From Clostridium_AD sp937920395 (GTDB taxonomy: Bacteria; Bacillota; Clostridia; Clostridiales; Clostridiaceae), in the NCBI GenBank assembly GCA_052274345.1, contig DAVZGP010000013.1, forward strand, positions 1 to 64,000: 64,000 nt of DNA, in the 5' to 3' direction. Of the stretch, positions 27,817-36,746 are shown in pieces. The notes under the pieces were generated by a model. That model worked only from the letters and a program-made list of their open reading frames with translations, did no database searches and had not been told where the DNA came from. Made by a program: the position numbers and the translations under genes. Numbering within the stretch: position 1 is the first letter of the stretch; each line of letters starts with the position of its first letter.

Positions 27817-28374
27817 TTATATACTAGCCTTGGATTTATGATCTAATTTATTGAATAAATAAATTACTATTGCACTACACATAAGCCCTAAAATAGCCCC
27901 TGCTAAAACATCTGTAGGATAATGTACGTATAAATACACCCTAGAAAAAGCTATCAGAGATGCTAAACTTATAAATTCAATAGCATATTTTTTGAAACAT
28001 TTCCCTAGTACCCCTGCAACTGCAAATGAAGACATAGTATGCCCTGATGGAAATGAATATGATAATGGTCTTGGTATTAATATATTCATTGTTGATATAG
28101 TATCTAACGGTCTTGCACGTCTAAATACATTTTTCAGAATCTCATCACCCAAAATTCCACTTAGAATTAATGCTGCTAAAGCCATAAATCCTACTTTTCT
28201 ATATTTATGATTACATATAAGTACCAGCGCTATTATAATCCATATTATACCATTATTACCTAAGTAAGTTGATATAACCATAATTTTATCCATAATAATT
28301 CCATGCATGTTATATTTGACAAATAATAATATAGAATCATCAAATCTCTGTAATAAGGACATCATTTTCATCAT
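27817..28374 (-). CDS. PAP2-family lipid phosphatase
   Basis: 185 residues with about six membrane helices and all three acid-phosphatase motifs: KNVFRRARP (KxxxxxxRP), SFPSGHT (PSGH), and SRVYLYVHYPTD (SRxxxxxHxxxD). The family dephosphorylates undecaprenyl pyrophosphate (BcrC type) or phosphatidylglycerophosphate at the outer membrane face. Four in-frame ATGs lie near the start; GGGGG at 28376-28380 fits best with 28365 or 28362, so the N-terminus may be 3-4 residues shorter. It precedes the DedA-PAP2 gene by about 45 bp, probably in one operon. Confidence 0.9.
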   Translation of the reverse strand: MMKMMSLLQRFDDSILLFVKYNMHGIIMDKIMVISTYLGNNGIIWIIIALVLICNHKYRKVGFMALAALILSGILGDEILKNVFRRARPLDTISTMNILIPRPLSYSFPSGHTMSSFAVAGVLGKCFKKYAIEFISLASLIAFSRVYLYVHYPTDVLAGAILGLMCSAIVIYLFNKLDHKSKASI

Positions 28375-28497
28375 TCCCCCTTTAATTATTAGGAGATTGT
28401 GTAATTGTCCCCCATACCTTATATAATATATTTATAAGATTAAAATTACATTAAAAGTATCTTAGATTCAGCTTAATAATTATCATCTTTTAGAAAC

Positions 28498-28537
28498 AAA
28501 CGCATAGATAACAATGAATTCTGAAACCTATGTGTTT
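28498..28537 (-). terminator. Terminator overlapping the histidine kinase stop
   Basis: AAACACATAG/CTATGCGTTT on the minus strand (28537-28528 with 28507-28498) with a 20-nt loop; the downstream tract is only partly T. Confidence 0.55.
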
Positions 28538-29931
28538 AATATAACCGTTATCTTTGTCCCAAAACCTTCTGTACTTTCTACGTCTATAGTTCCGTTATGT
28601 ACATCAACAATCAACTTAGCGATAGATAGTCCAAGACCAGTACCACCTTTTTCCTTTGATCTAGATTTATCAACAGTATAAAACCTTTCAAATACATTTT
28701 GGATCTCATCTTTTGGTATTCCCATGCCACTATCGCTAACTGTAATTTTTACCGCACTACCATCAACCCTTGAACTTATATCTATTGTACCCTTTTCTGG
28801 TGTAAATTTAATACTATTATCAATTAATATCCTAATCATCTGCTTTATCATTTTATAATCTGCAAATATACTAATTGAATCATTTTGGTCACTACTTATT
28901 ATATGACTATTATCTATAAGTTTAGTTTCACTAATCACTTCGCAAATAAGGTAATTCAGTAAAAAATTCTCTTTTTTAATCCTTTGATTTCCACTATTAC
29001 CTTTAGCAATAAATAATAGTTTTTCAACTAAATTTGTCATATTACTAGTTTCTAGTTTTATAGCACGAATAGATTTTTCTAAAGCCTGTCTATCGTCCTT
29101 TCCCCATCTATCTATTAAGTTTGCATACCCCTGAATAACTGCAATAGGAGTTCTAAGTTCATGTGATGCATCTGATACAAACTGAATTTGCCTGTCAAAT
29201 GATTCTTGAAGTCTATCTATCATTTTATTAAAAGTGTTACCTAGCCTTTTAAGTTCATCATCAGGACCTGTAACTTCAATTCTTCCCAATAAATTATTAA
29301 TACTAATATTATCAGCAGCTTTAGTTATTCGATCAATAGGTTCTAACATCTTTTTGCTCATAGCATATCCTAATATAATCGAAGCAATCATCCCTATAAA
29401 ATCTGCAATTGCCATTAAAATAAATAGAATTTGCATAAAATCATATTCATTACCCATCCACTTAACTATTTGAATATAAATTACTCCATATTTTGAGCTT
29501 TTCATTTTTAAAATTTTATATACTAAATGTTTATCATCTTCTTTAATTTTTATTATTTTATCAAAAGGTTCTTTGCTTATAATCTTATAATTAAACTCGT
29601 TTGATTTATTTAGTACTTTCCCAGATTGATCTAGTATTCTTATTGATATATTTTGCTCTGAGGTCACATCTGAAACAAGTTCCTTATCTGACAAATCTAC
29701 ATGTTCATTTCGAGACGTGATATTACTTAACACTATTGTTTTGACGTCTTCTATTTGTTTATTTGCTTGGCCGTACAAATAGTATTTTATACCATATAGA
29801 ATAGAAGCATTTAAAATAAGTAATATTAATGAGAACATTACAGCATAAATCACCGTTAATTTCAAAGATATTTTTGCACTTTTAATTATTTTTAAATTCA
29901 TAATTTTAGAACCAATAATCTTAAAATTCAT
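28528..29931 (-). CDS. Sensor histidine kinase (ArlS/CiaH-like architecture)
   Basis: 467 residues: membrane helices at about 25-50 and 167-191 flank an extracellular sensor of about 115 residues. A HAMP domain, HisKA with SHELRTP (His257) and HATPase (NSIKFTP, DSGMGIP, GGTGLGL) follow. It autophosphorylates and passes the phosphate to the response regulator encoded 2 bp upstream in the same operon; the start ATG lies just past that gene's stop, with AAGGTGA inside its last codons. The signal is unknown. Confidence 0.92.
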   Translation of the reverse strand: MNFKIIGSKIMNLKIIKSAKISLKLTVIYAVMFSLILLILNASILYGIKYYLYGQANKQIEDVKTIVLSNITSRNEHVDLSDKELVSDVTSEQNISIRILDQSGKVLNKSNEFNYKIISKEPFDKIIKIKEDDKHLVYKILKMKSSKYGVIYIQIVKWMGNEYDFMQILFILMAIADFIGMIASIILGYAMSKKMLEPIDRITKAADNISINNLLGRIEVTGPDDELKRLGNTFNKMIDRLQESFDRQIQFVSDASHELRTPIAVIQGYANLIDRWGKDDRQALEKSIRAIKLETSNMTNLVEKLLFIAKGNSGNQRIKKENFLLNYLICEVISETKLIDNSHIISSDQNDSISIFADYKMIKQMIRILIDNSIKFTPEKGTIDISSRVDGSAVKITVSDSGMGIPKDEIQNVFERFYTVDKSRSKEKGGTGLGLSIAKLIVDVHNGTIDVESTEGFGTKITVILNT

Positions 29932-29933
29932 AA

Positions 29934-30614
29934 TTATTCACCTTTAATAACATATCCTACCCCTCTTACAGTGGTTATAATTTTGTCCTCAAAGCCATCA
30001 TCAATTTTACATCTCAAATATCTTATAAATACATCTACCACATTAGTATCGCCTATATAGTCATAACCCCATACTTTTTCAATTAATTGTGCTCTTGTAA
30101 GCACAACATTTTTATTTATTAAAAGTATTTCTAAAAGATCAAACTCTTTTTTTGTAAGTTCAATTTCTTTGCCGCCTCTCTTAACATTATGAGCTTTATT
30201 ATTCATAACTATGTCTTTTACTTTAATTTCATCATTCTTATTCCCAATAGATGTTCCTCTTTGATATACCCTAATTCTTGCTAATAGTTCTTCTATTTCA
30301 AATGGTTTTGTAAGATAATCATTTGCACCTGCATCCAGTCCTACAACCTTATCTGATATATCACTTTTCGCAGTAAGCATAATTACAGGTACAAGAGATA
30401 ACTGCCTTATTCTTCTGCAAACCTCAATTCCATTAAGTCCAGGTAACATAACATCTAAAAGTATTAAATTATACTCATTTTCCTCAGCTATATTTAAACC
30501 TTCACGTCCATCATAAGCAACATCAACTTTATATCCTTCATGACTTAATTCCATTTCAATAAATGTTGACATTAGTCTTTCATCTTCCACTAAAAGAATT
30601 CTAAAATCCTTCAA
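29934..30614 (-). CDS. OmpR/PhoB-family response regulator
   Basis: 226 residues. The receiver domain has the acidic pair and phospho-acceptor Asp54 (LILLDVMLPG) with Lys at KPF; the C-terminal winged helix ends in GDTNVVDVFIRYLRCKID and TTVRGVGYVIKGE. It is the first gene of the two-component operon and a transcription factor for unknown targets, perhaps including the neighbouring membrane-lipid genes. Confidence 0.93.
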   Translation of the reverse strand: MKDFRILLVEDERLMSTFIEMELSHEGYKVDVAYDGREGLNIAEENEYNLILLDVMLPGLNGIEVCRRIRQLSLVPVIMLTAKSDISDKVVGLDAGANDYLTKPFEIEELLARIRVYQRGTSIGNKNDEIKVKDIVMNNKAHNVKRGGKEIELTKKEFDLLEILLINKNVVLTRAQLIEKVWGYDYIGDTNVVDVFIRYLRCKIDDGFEDKIITTVRGVGYVIKGE

Positions 30615-30845
30615 AATAGCACCATCCTTTTACGATAATATAATTAGCAAATAGATTCCATATACTACTAATATACACTATCTTCTTAGTCTTAGCCATG
30701 TTTATGCGTATTTCATATATTCTCATTTTTATTACTATTACATTTGTAAAATCAATAGTATGTAAAAAATACATATGATTTCTCATATGCATTTTCACAT
30801 GTAATATAAATTATGATTACTCTTATTAAACTCTCATTCTTAACA

Positions 30846-31169
30846 TTACTTTTCTGATATATTAATTATCATTTGTCCGTTTTTTGAAGTAGCATCAACA
30901 GAAATATTACTTTCATCTGGTTTATTATTCTTTTTTTCCTTTTGTGAACCATCCTCATTAGAAAAATCGACTGAATCGACTTTACTACTCATCTGTCCTT
31001 CTTTGGGATTATTATCATCCGATTGATCACTCTTTTGTTTTTTCCCGGAACCATCATCATCTGAAGAATTTGACCCCACATTAGTGCTTGAAATAGCACC
31101 ATTAAAAGGGATTGTAATTTCAATAGTATTTCTATCTTTTTCTGACTTTTCTAAATCTTTTTCACTCAT
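30846..31169 (-). CDS. Small acidic low-complexity protein
   Basis: 107 residues, highly hydrophilic, rich in Asp, Ser, Lys and Asn (SSDDDGSGKKQKSDQSDD), without membrane segment, signal peptide or Cys. The two ends carry similar short beta-like stretches: TIEITIPFNG near the N-terminus and QMIINISEK at the C-terminus. The centre looks disordered. GAAGGGAGA precedes the ATG. It lies between two divergently arranged two-component systems. No family recognised. Confidence 0.6.
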   Translation of the reverse strand: MSEKDLEKSEKDRNTIEITIPFNGAISSTNVGSNSSDDDGSGKKQKSDQSDDNNPKEGQMSSKVDSVDFSNEDGSQKEKKNNKPDESNISVDATSKNGQMIINISEK

Positions 31170-31339
31170 AAATATTCTCCCTTCAAATATAAAATTACAC
31201 TATATAAATAGTGTGCATTATTTAGTTTACCCATTTAATTATAAAATATAGTTTATAAAAATTTGATTTTATTGTACTTAATTTACGTTAAAACCATCAA
31301 TTTTTTACTTAAATTCTAGTTTGAATAGAAGATATTGTA

Positions 31340-31368
31340 TTGACTTACATAGTGTAATGTATTATAAA
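31340..31368 (+). promoter_or_regulatory. Sigma-A promoter of the second two-component operon
   Basis: TTGACT at 31340-31345, 17-bp spacer, TATAAA at 31363-31368. The spacer contains ACAT-N6-ATGT (in TTACATAGTGTAATGTA), a possible site for autoregulation. Confidence 0.65.
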
Positions 31369-31433
31369 TAAGTTAATAATAACACTAAATATTATGAACA
31401 ATTACAATTACATTATACGAGGAGTGTATAAAC

Positions 31434-32114
31434 TTGAATAATATATTGATTATTGAAGACGAGGAAAAGATCTCTGAAATACTAAAAGCATATCTTGAAA
31501 AAGAAGGCTATATTGTATATACCACTACAAAAGGTTTAGCCGCAATAGAACTTTTTGAAAATATCAAATTTAATTTAGTTATATTAGACCTGATGTTACC
31601 AGACATATCTGGTGAAGAGGTCTGCAGCATTATAAGAAAAATTTCCGAGGTACACATATTTATGCTCACTGCCAAAAGCACCTTAGAGGATAGAATAGAA
31701 GGATTAAACCTTGGAGCTGATGAATACTTGGTTAAGCCATTTAGCCCAAGAGAATTAACTGCAAGAGTTAACGCTTTATTTAGAAGAATTAATATAAATA
31801 AGTCCGAAACAATGATTTACAATAATGGAGATTTAAAGATTAATTATGACAAAAGGATAGTTTATGTGCGAGGAGAAGAAATATCACTTACTCCAAATGA
31901 ATTCGATATATTACAAATTCTTTCATCTAACGGTGGCAAAGTATTTACAAGAGAGCATCTCATTGAAAGAATTATGGGAATTGATTTTCAAGGTTTTGAT
32001 AGAACAATAGATGTGCATATTAAAAACATACGTAAAAAAATAGAAGTGGATAGCAGAAATCCTAAATACATAATAACAGTAACTAGAATTGGTTATAAAT
32101 TTGGTGGTGATTAA
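31434..32114 (+). CDS. OmpR-family response regulator
   Basis: 226 residues: receiver with phospho-acceptor Asp52 (LVILDLMLPD), Thr in MLTAKS and Lys in VKPFSPRE; the C-terminal winged helix has SLTPNEFDILQIL and TIDVHIKNIRKKIE. The start codon is TTG at 31434 with GAGGAG about 9 nt upstream. It is followed after 2 bp by its cognate kinase. Confidence 0.92.
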   Translation: MNNILIIEDEEKISEILKAYLEKEGYIVYTTTKGLAAIELFENIKFNLVILDLMLPDISGEEVCSIIRKISEVHIFMLTAKSTLEDRIEGLNLGADEYLVKPFSPRELTARVNALFRRININKSETMIYNNGDLKINYDKRIVYVRGEEISLTPNEFDILQILSSNGGKVFTREHLIERIMGIDFQGFDRTIDVHIKNIRKKIEVDSRNPKYIITVTRIGYKFGGD

Positions 32115-32116
32115 TT

Positions 32117-33484
32117 ATGCAAAGCATAAGAAAAAGATTAAGTATTATATTAGTATGTACATCCATATTAGCACTCTTCTTAGCTACACTTTTCGTAAAT
32201 ATAGCAATATCAAAAACTTTTAACAAGTATTTAGTTGAAATACAAACTAAGAGGGACACTGGAATAGTAACATATTTAGAAACAATATATAAAAAAAATG
32301 CTAAGTGGTCAAAAACTTCTGGAATAGAAATTACGCATGAAGCCTATATGAGTAATTACTGCCTCACTCTTAAGGATATAAATAAAAAAGTTGTTTGGGG
32401 AATGAATGCAAATGACATAATTAACAACACTAATAATAGTATGCCTCATAAAAGTAGCGGAGTGTATACTTTAAGAACTCTCCAAATAAAATATAAAAAT
32501 AAAATTGTAGGTTATGTAGACATAGGACAAAATGGTCCAGTATTATTAACCAGTGATGATGTAAATTTTAAAACATCGATAAACAAGAGTATTATCTTAA
32601 GTATTGTACTTTCTCTTTTAATAACAATATTAATTAGTTTGATTATTTCAAAGCAATTTTCTAATCCTCTTAGACAAGTTTCGGAAATTTCAGTTGATCT
32701 CTCAAATGGAAATTATAATGCACGCTCATATGATAGAAGTACCATTTTAGAACTTGAAAATTTAAGAAACAGCATAAATTCTCTTGGAGAGAATCTTAAA
32801 CATCAAGATACTCTTAGAAAAAGGTTAATATCGGATATATCTCATGAAATAAGAACTCCGCTTAATATTCTCCAAAACAATTTTGAAGCTATGATTGACG
32901 GTATTTTCCCAATAGACAACAAAAGATTGATTTATCTTAATGATGAAGTTATTAGATTTGGGAAGCTTATAGACAATTTAAATACCTTAAAACAGATTGA
33001 AGGAGAAGAAACAGTTTTAAACGTGGAAAAAATATCATTAAAAGACATCCTTACTTTAGTCCAGAAGGAGTTTGAAATAATATCAGAAAATAAAAATATC
33101 AAAATGGCATTAAAATGTAGTGTCAATAATCAATTTTATATTTTAGGTGACACAGACAAAATAAAACAAGTAATTATTAATTTACTATCAAATGCAGTTA
33201 AATTTACCCAAGAGCAAGGAGAAATTAATATTACTCTAAAAGAATCTGATAAAAAAGTAATATTAGAAATTCAAGATACAGGCATTGGCATTAAAAAGGA
33301 TGACTTACCTTATATATTTGAAAGACTGTATAGAGGAGACAAAAGTAGACACGTTGTAGAGGGTTCCGGAATAGGACTTACCATTGTACGTAACATATTG
33401 ACCCTCCATAATGCAGATATAGAAGTAAAAAGCGTAGAAGGAAAAGGTAGCATGTTTATTTTATATTTCAATAAAATTTTGTGA
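32117..33484 (+). CDS. Sensor histidine kinase (BaeS-like architecture)
   Basis: 455 residues. Membrane helices at about 9-30 and 158-178 bound an extracellular domain; HAMP follows (about 180-232), then HisKA with His243 (SDISHEIRTPLN) and HATPase motifs NLLSNAVKFT, DTGIGIK and GSGIGLTI. It pairs with the upstream response regulator. The signal is unknown; the family is often linked to envelope stress. Confidence 0.92.
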   Translation: MQSIRKRLSIILVCTSILALFLATLFVNIAISKTFNKYLVEIQTKRDTGIVTYLETIYKKNAKWSKTSGIEITHEAYMSNYCLTLKDINKKVVWGMNANDIINNTNNSMPHKSSGVYTLRTLQIKYKNKIVGYVDIGQNGPVLLTSDDVNFKTSINKSIILSIVLSLLITILISLIISKQFSNPLRQVSEISVDLSNGNYNARSYDRSTILELENLRNSINSLGENLKHQDTLRKRLISDISHEIRTPLNILQNNFEAMIDGIFPIDNKRLIYLNDEVIRFGKLIDNLNTLKQIEGEETVLNVEKISLKDILTLVQKEFEIISENKNIKMALKCSVNNQFYILGDTDKIKQVIINLLSNAVKFTQEQGEINITLKESDKKVILEIQDTGIGIKKDDLPYIFERLYRGDKSRHVVEGSGIGLTIVRNILTLHNADIEVKSVEGKGSMFILYFNKIL

Positions 33485-33550
33485 TTATTATAGCAATAAC
33501 AAATGAGATGTAAGTATCACTGTAGCTTGATTTATATATATAAGTAAATT

Positions 33551-33577
33551 AAAAGAGGAGCTCAATGCTTCTCTTTT
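33551..33577 (+). terminator. Terminator after the two-component operon
   Basis: An 11-bp stem with one G-T pair (33551-33561 with 33567-33577), 5-nt loop, T-rich end. Confidence 0.85.
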
Positions 33578-33596
33578 TGCTTTATAAAAAATAAGT

Positions 33597-33668
33597 TTAA
33601 CGACATTTCAGAAGGAAAGCCCTCCACTTATATAAGTGGGAGGCACAATCTCCTTCTGAAATCGTTAA
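33597..33668. repeat. Nested inverted-repeat element, possible IS200/IS605-type relic
   Basis: Outer arms 33597-33616 and 33651-33668 pair over 18 bp with a 2-nt bulge. Nested inside is a second hairpin: a 12-bp perfect palindrome at 33626-33637 flanked by CCTCC and GGAGG. This two-level structure, with a CCCTCCACTT / AAGTGGGAGG core, resembles the subterminal hairpins of IS200/IS605-family elements or their non-autonomous derivatives. No transposase is present. A further small palindrome CTCC-GAA-GGAG follows at 33677-33687. Confidence 0.4.
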
Positions 33669-33820
33669 TATTGCAGCTCCGAAGGAGATGATTTAATATA
33701 TTTTCTACATAATATCTTCATACCATTTTTGTATACTACATATTGTGCTCACAAAATATTTTAAAAGATAAATAATACTTCAAAATAACGCATTAATGTA
33801 TTCTTAAATATAGGAAGGTG

Positions 33821-34547
33821 ATGAAAGATTTGCAGTTTGATGATATTTATAACCCAATAAGTAATGATCTACTTCTTGTTGAAGAAGAACTAAAAAAACT
33901 CTATAAAAATCTTAGTATAAATTATCTAAAAGAAATTATAGGTTATTTTTTTAAAATTCCTGGAAAAAGGCTTCGACCTATCCTAACTTTGCTCTCGGCA
34001 GGTCTTATAGATAACAATCTACCTCAAAATACTAATAATCACCTAATTAAGTTTGCTACCGGCCTTGAACTCATGCATAGCGCTAGTTTAATACATGATG
34101 ATGTCCTTGATAACGACTTGACTAGGCGTGGTCAAAAAACTCTAAATAAAGTTCATGGTAATAAAATAGCAATCCTTGCTGGTGATGTCGTTTATTCTTT
34201 AGCATTTTCTACTCTTGCCAACTCGTGAAATTTATCTGAATATTAATAAAGGTAAAACAGCATCATTTATGTCTATTAGCTGCAAAATTGCAGCTGCACT
34301 AGCCGGAGCAACAAAACAGCACGTTAATAGTATCGAAACTTATGGACTAAATTTAGGAATGGCATACCAGATAATGGATGACTGTATGGATAAAGATATT
34401 TATACTAATCTAAATATTACCACGAAAGATGCTAAATTCTATGGAGATAAAGCAATATCAGCCCTTAAGACATTTAAAGACTCGGCCTATAAAACAAGTT
34501 TAATAAATCTTGTGAATTATATTCTTAATTTTTCTCAGAAAAAATAA
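33821..34547 (+). pseudogene. Broken polyprenyl diphosphate synthase gene (HepT-like)
   Basis: The first part (to 34228) encodes a normal N-terminal half of a trans-prenyl diphosphate synthase: KIPGKRLRPILTLLSAG, LIHDDVLDND with the first DDxxD (94-98), TRRGQKT, and NKIAILAGD. It stops at FSTLANS. A second frame (34215-34547) resumes with KGKTASFMSISCKIAAALAGA and the second DDxxD (IMDDCMD). A few dozen residues between them are missing and the frame shifts; the region after the second DDxxD is also shortened. Such enzymes make the side chain of menaquinone. The product is very probably non-functional. Confidence 0.85.
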
Positions 34548-34618
34548 GTTCATCGTAATAAAAATGTTGATTTATCTAAACTAAAATACTAAATATAAAT
34601 TAAAGGAGCTCAATTGAC

Positions 34619-35194
34619 ATGAAATTAAAATCATTAGAAAACTTTGTATTTACATTAATATTAGTTTTATCAGTTTCAACATCTGCATTTGCATCTACAA
34701 CTGGTACTCAAATAAATAAAACGGTTGATGGCATAAAAGCCACCTTAAACTTCCCAACTAAAAAATTGAAACTAGGTAATAATGATTTTACAATTACCAT
34801 TCTTGATAAAAATGGTAAGCCTTTACCCAATGCTAATTTAAAAGTTACTGCATATAAGGATGATCCTAATGGTACAAGCAGCATGACCAACACCAGTGGT
34901 TCGAATGATATGGCTGCTATGCCTGGCATGAGTGGTATGAGTGCAAGCGATATGACCATAATATCTTTAAAAAGCAGTTCCATAAAAGACAAATATACCG
35001 GCATGGTAAATTTAAAAAGCACAGGTAAATGGATTGTCGAATCTACTATCAATGTACAAGGACAGGAAAAAACTATTGATTTTAATATTAATGTACAAAC
35101 CCCTAACTTTCTTATAATTGGCATATTTTCAGGAGTTGTTGTACTAATTTTAGTAATAGCTGCTATAAATAAGAAAAAATCTATTAAATCTTAG
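34619..35194 (+). CDS. Exported FixH/YtkA-like protein with Met-rich segment
   Basis: 191 residues: signal peptide (1-26, ending in SAFA), a beta-sandwich domain of YtkA/FixH type (GIKATLNFPTKKLKLGNNDFTITILDKNGKPLPNANLKV), a Met-rich insert (DMAAMPGMSGMSASDM, about 100-115) that could bind copper, and a C-terminal membrane helix (about 163-184). Related proteins accompany membrane polyferredoxins in oxidase or copper modules. It appears to be the only uninterrupted gene in the decayed block. AAAGGAG precedes the ATG. Confidence 0.75.
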   Translation: MKLKSLENFVFTLILVLSVSTSAFASTTGTQINKTVDGIKATLNFPTKKLKLGNNDFTITILDKNGKPLPNANLKVTAYKDDPNGTSSMTNTSGSNDMAAMPGMSGMSASDMTIISLKSSSIKDKYTGMVNLKSTGKWIVESTINVQGQEKTIDFNINVQTPNFLIIGIFSGVVVLILVIAAINKKKSIKS

Positions 35195-35213
35195 AAATGG
35201 AGGCCACATACTA

Positions 35214-35414
35214 ATGGCAGGACCTACCGATGCTCATGATAACTTTGGTACTGCTGGAACTTTGGTATTATGGTGGCCGCCACTTCCTATCCTTCTACTA
35301 TTTTTAGGTAGATTCTGGTGCATTGTTTGTCCTTTCGGACTTCTAAATGATATTGTTCAGAAATTTGTAGGTAATAACAAACCCGTGCCAAAATTTCTAA
35401 GAAAATATGGTTAA
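35214..35414 (+). pseudogene. Truncated membrane polyferredoxin (NapH/NosR/CcoG-like) fragment
   Basis: 66 residues only: a membrane segment (LVLWWPPLPILLLFLGRFW) and GRFWCIVCPFGLLNDIVQ, the first Cys pair of the membrane 4Fe-4S proteins of the NapH/NosR type. The rest of the protein, with further helices and ferredoxin motifs, is missing: the frame stops at KFLRKYG and is directly followed by MenA-like sequence in another frame. The gene has lost most of its length by deletion. Confidence 0.75.
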
Positions 35415-35830
35415 GAGCTATAAGACCCTTCTCTTTCACAGGTTCTGTGATTCCAGTTACTATAGGCGCAATCCTCGCAATTAAACAAAATAATTTTCAA
35501 TTTGGGTACTTTATACTCTCTATTATTGCTATTTTGTTATTACATACTGCTATTAATTTACTAAGCGATCATGATGATTATGAAAATAAAGTTGATACAA
35601 AATATTCTTATGGTTCAAGCGGTGTTATCCTGGATAATTTATTATCTTCCAAACAGATTCTTCAAAGTGGAATGCTTTGTTTAATACTTGGAAGTCTAAT
35701 AGGATTATTTTTGTCCTATGAAAAAGGTATATTTTTATTAATATTAGGACTTATAGGCGCCCTAGGCGGGTATTCTTATAAAGGAAAACCTCTGATGCTA
35801 AAATATAAGGGAACCAACTATAAGGCATAA
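35405..35830 (+). pseudogene. Truncated MenA-like UbiA prenyltransferase fragment
   Basis: The frame begins abruptly after the polyferredoxin fragment with WLRAIRPFSFTGSVIPVTIG, the typical MenA N-terminus, and continues through the prenyl-diphosphate motif NLLSDHDDYENKVDT to YSYKGKPLMLKYKG, where it ends. About the C-terminal half is missing. No authentic start with a ribosome site remains (the first candidate codon is a GTG at 35447). MenA attaches the polyprenyl chain to 1,4-dihydroxy-2-naphthoate in menaquinone synthesis. Confidence 0.8.
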
Positions 35831-35831
35831 A

Positions 35832-36260
35832 CTAATTGGAATTTTCTCGGCTATAGTACTTTATATAATATTTTATTTAAGAAATATTATATCAGGTTTC
35901 ATATTTCCTTTTAAAGATTCCCAGGTATTATTCGTTTACAGTAATAGGTATAATGGAAACTTAATTTGGATAGGCTTACTGCTTTTATTTATAATTGGTC
36001 CAGGAGAAGAATTATATTGGAGAGGTTTTATACAAAATACCCTATCGAAAAAAATGGGTGAGACCAAAGGATATGTAATCTCAGTTTTATTATATGCTGG
36101 TGTTCACATAATTACAGGCAATGTGATGCTTGTAATAGCAGCATTAGTATGTGGAATATTCTGGGGTTGGCTTTATAAAAAAGAAAAAAGCTTACTTCCA
36201 GTAATTATATCCCATGCAATTTGGGACTTAACAATTTTCGTAATATTCCCCTTGATGTAA
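35832..36260 (+). pseudogene. N-terminally truncated CPBP-family intramembrane protease
   Basis: The open frame runs from the MenA fragment without a start codon: LIGIFSAIVLYIIFYLRN, then GPGEELYWRGFIQ with the catalytic EExxxR, VLLYAGVHIITGN with the zinc His, and VIISHAIWDLTIF with the last motif. The first ATG (36054) lies after the EExxxR motif, so a functional enzyme cannot be made from it. The N-terminal helices are missing. CPBP proteases are abortive-infection or CAAX-type enzymes. Confidence 0.75.
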
Positions 36261-36272
36261 GGAGATTTTAAA

Positions 36273-36389
36273 ATGAAACAAGTGTCCATAAATATACACG
36301 ATGTATTTTCATCAATTGCCCCCAACTATGATAAATTAAATGCAATATTAACTTTAAACATAGATAGCCTTTGGAGAAAAAAAGCTTAG
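36273..36389 (+). pseudogene. UbiE/MenG methyltransferase, 38-residue N-terminal remnant
   Basis: After AAGGAGA an ATG at 36273 opens HDVFSSIAPNYDKLNAIL and TLNIDSLWRKKA, then a TAG. This is the N-terminal signature of the demethylmenaquinone methyltransferase UbiE/MenG; the SAM-binding domain that should follow is absent. This is the last element of the decayed menaquinone block. Confidence 0.8.
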
Positions 36390-36420
36390 CAAATCACTAA
36401 ATACTTTCAAGTCATTTAAT

Positions 36421-36463
36421 AAAAGGTTCAAACATTACATTTTATGTAATGCTTGAACCTTTT
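36421..36463. terminator. Bidirectional terminator
   Basis: An 18-bp stem with a single mismatch (36421-36438 with 36446-36463) between the decayed block and copZ, with terminal A/T runs on both sides. Confidence 0.85.
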
Positions 36464-36487
36464 ATAGCTTAAACTTTATTATTTAAT

Positions 36488-36700
36488 CTATGCTTTTTCT
36501 ATTTTAATAACATCATATCCTGCATCTTCAATGGCTGCCTTTATAGCATCATCACTAATACTGTCACCAATTTCAGCAGTTGCAAGCTTACTTTCAAGAT
36601 TTACCTCTACTTCTTTTGCTCCAATTTCCTTTAACGCCTCACTAACATGCTTTACGCAATGTCCACAACTCATACCTTCGACTAATATTTTCTTTTTCAT
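36488..36700 (-). CDS. copZ: Copper chaperone CopZ (HMA domain)
   Basis: 70 residues, a single heavy-metal-associated domain with the Cu(I) site GMSCGHC (Cys12, Cys15). It carries Cu(I) in the cytosol to the N-terminal domains of CopA. It is the last gene of csoR-copA-copZ, 46 bp after copA, with AAAGGAG before the ATG. Confidence 0.95.
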   Translation of the reverse strand: MKKKILVEGMSCGHCVKHVSEALKEIGAKEVEVNLESKLATAEIGDSISDDAIKAAIEDAGYDVIKIEKA

Positions 36701-36746
36701 TATTATTTCTCCTTTCTAAATTTAATTTCTCATATTTAGAGAACCT

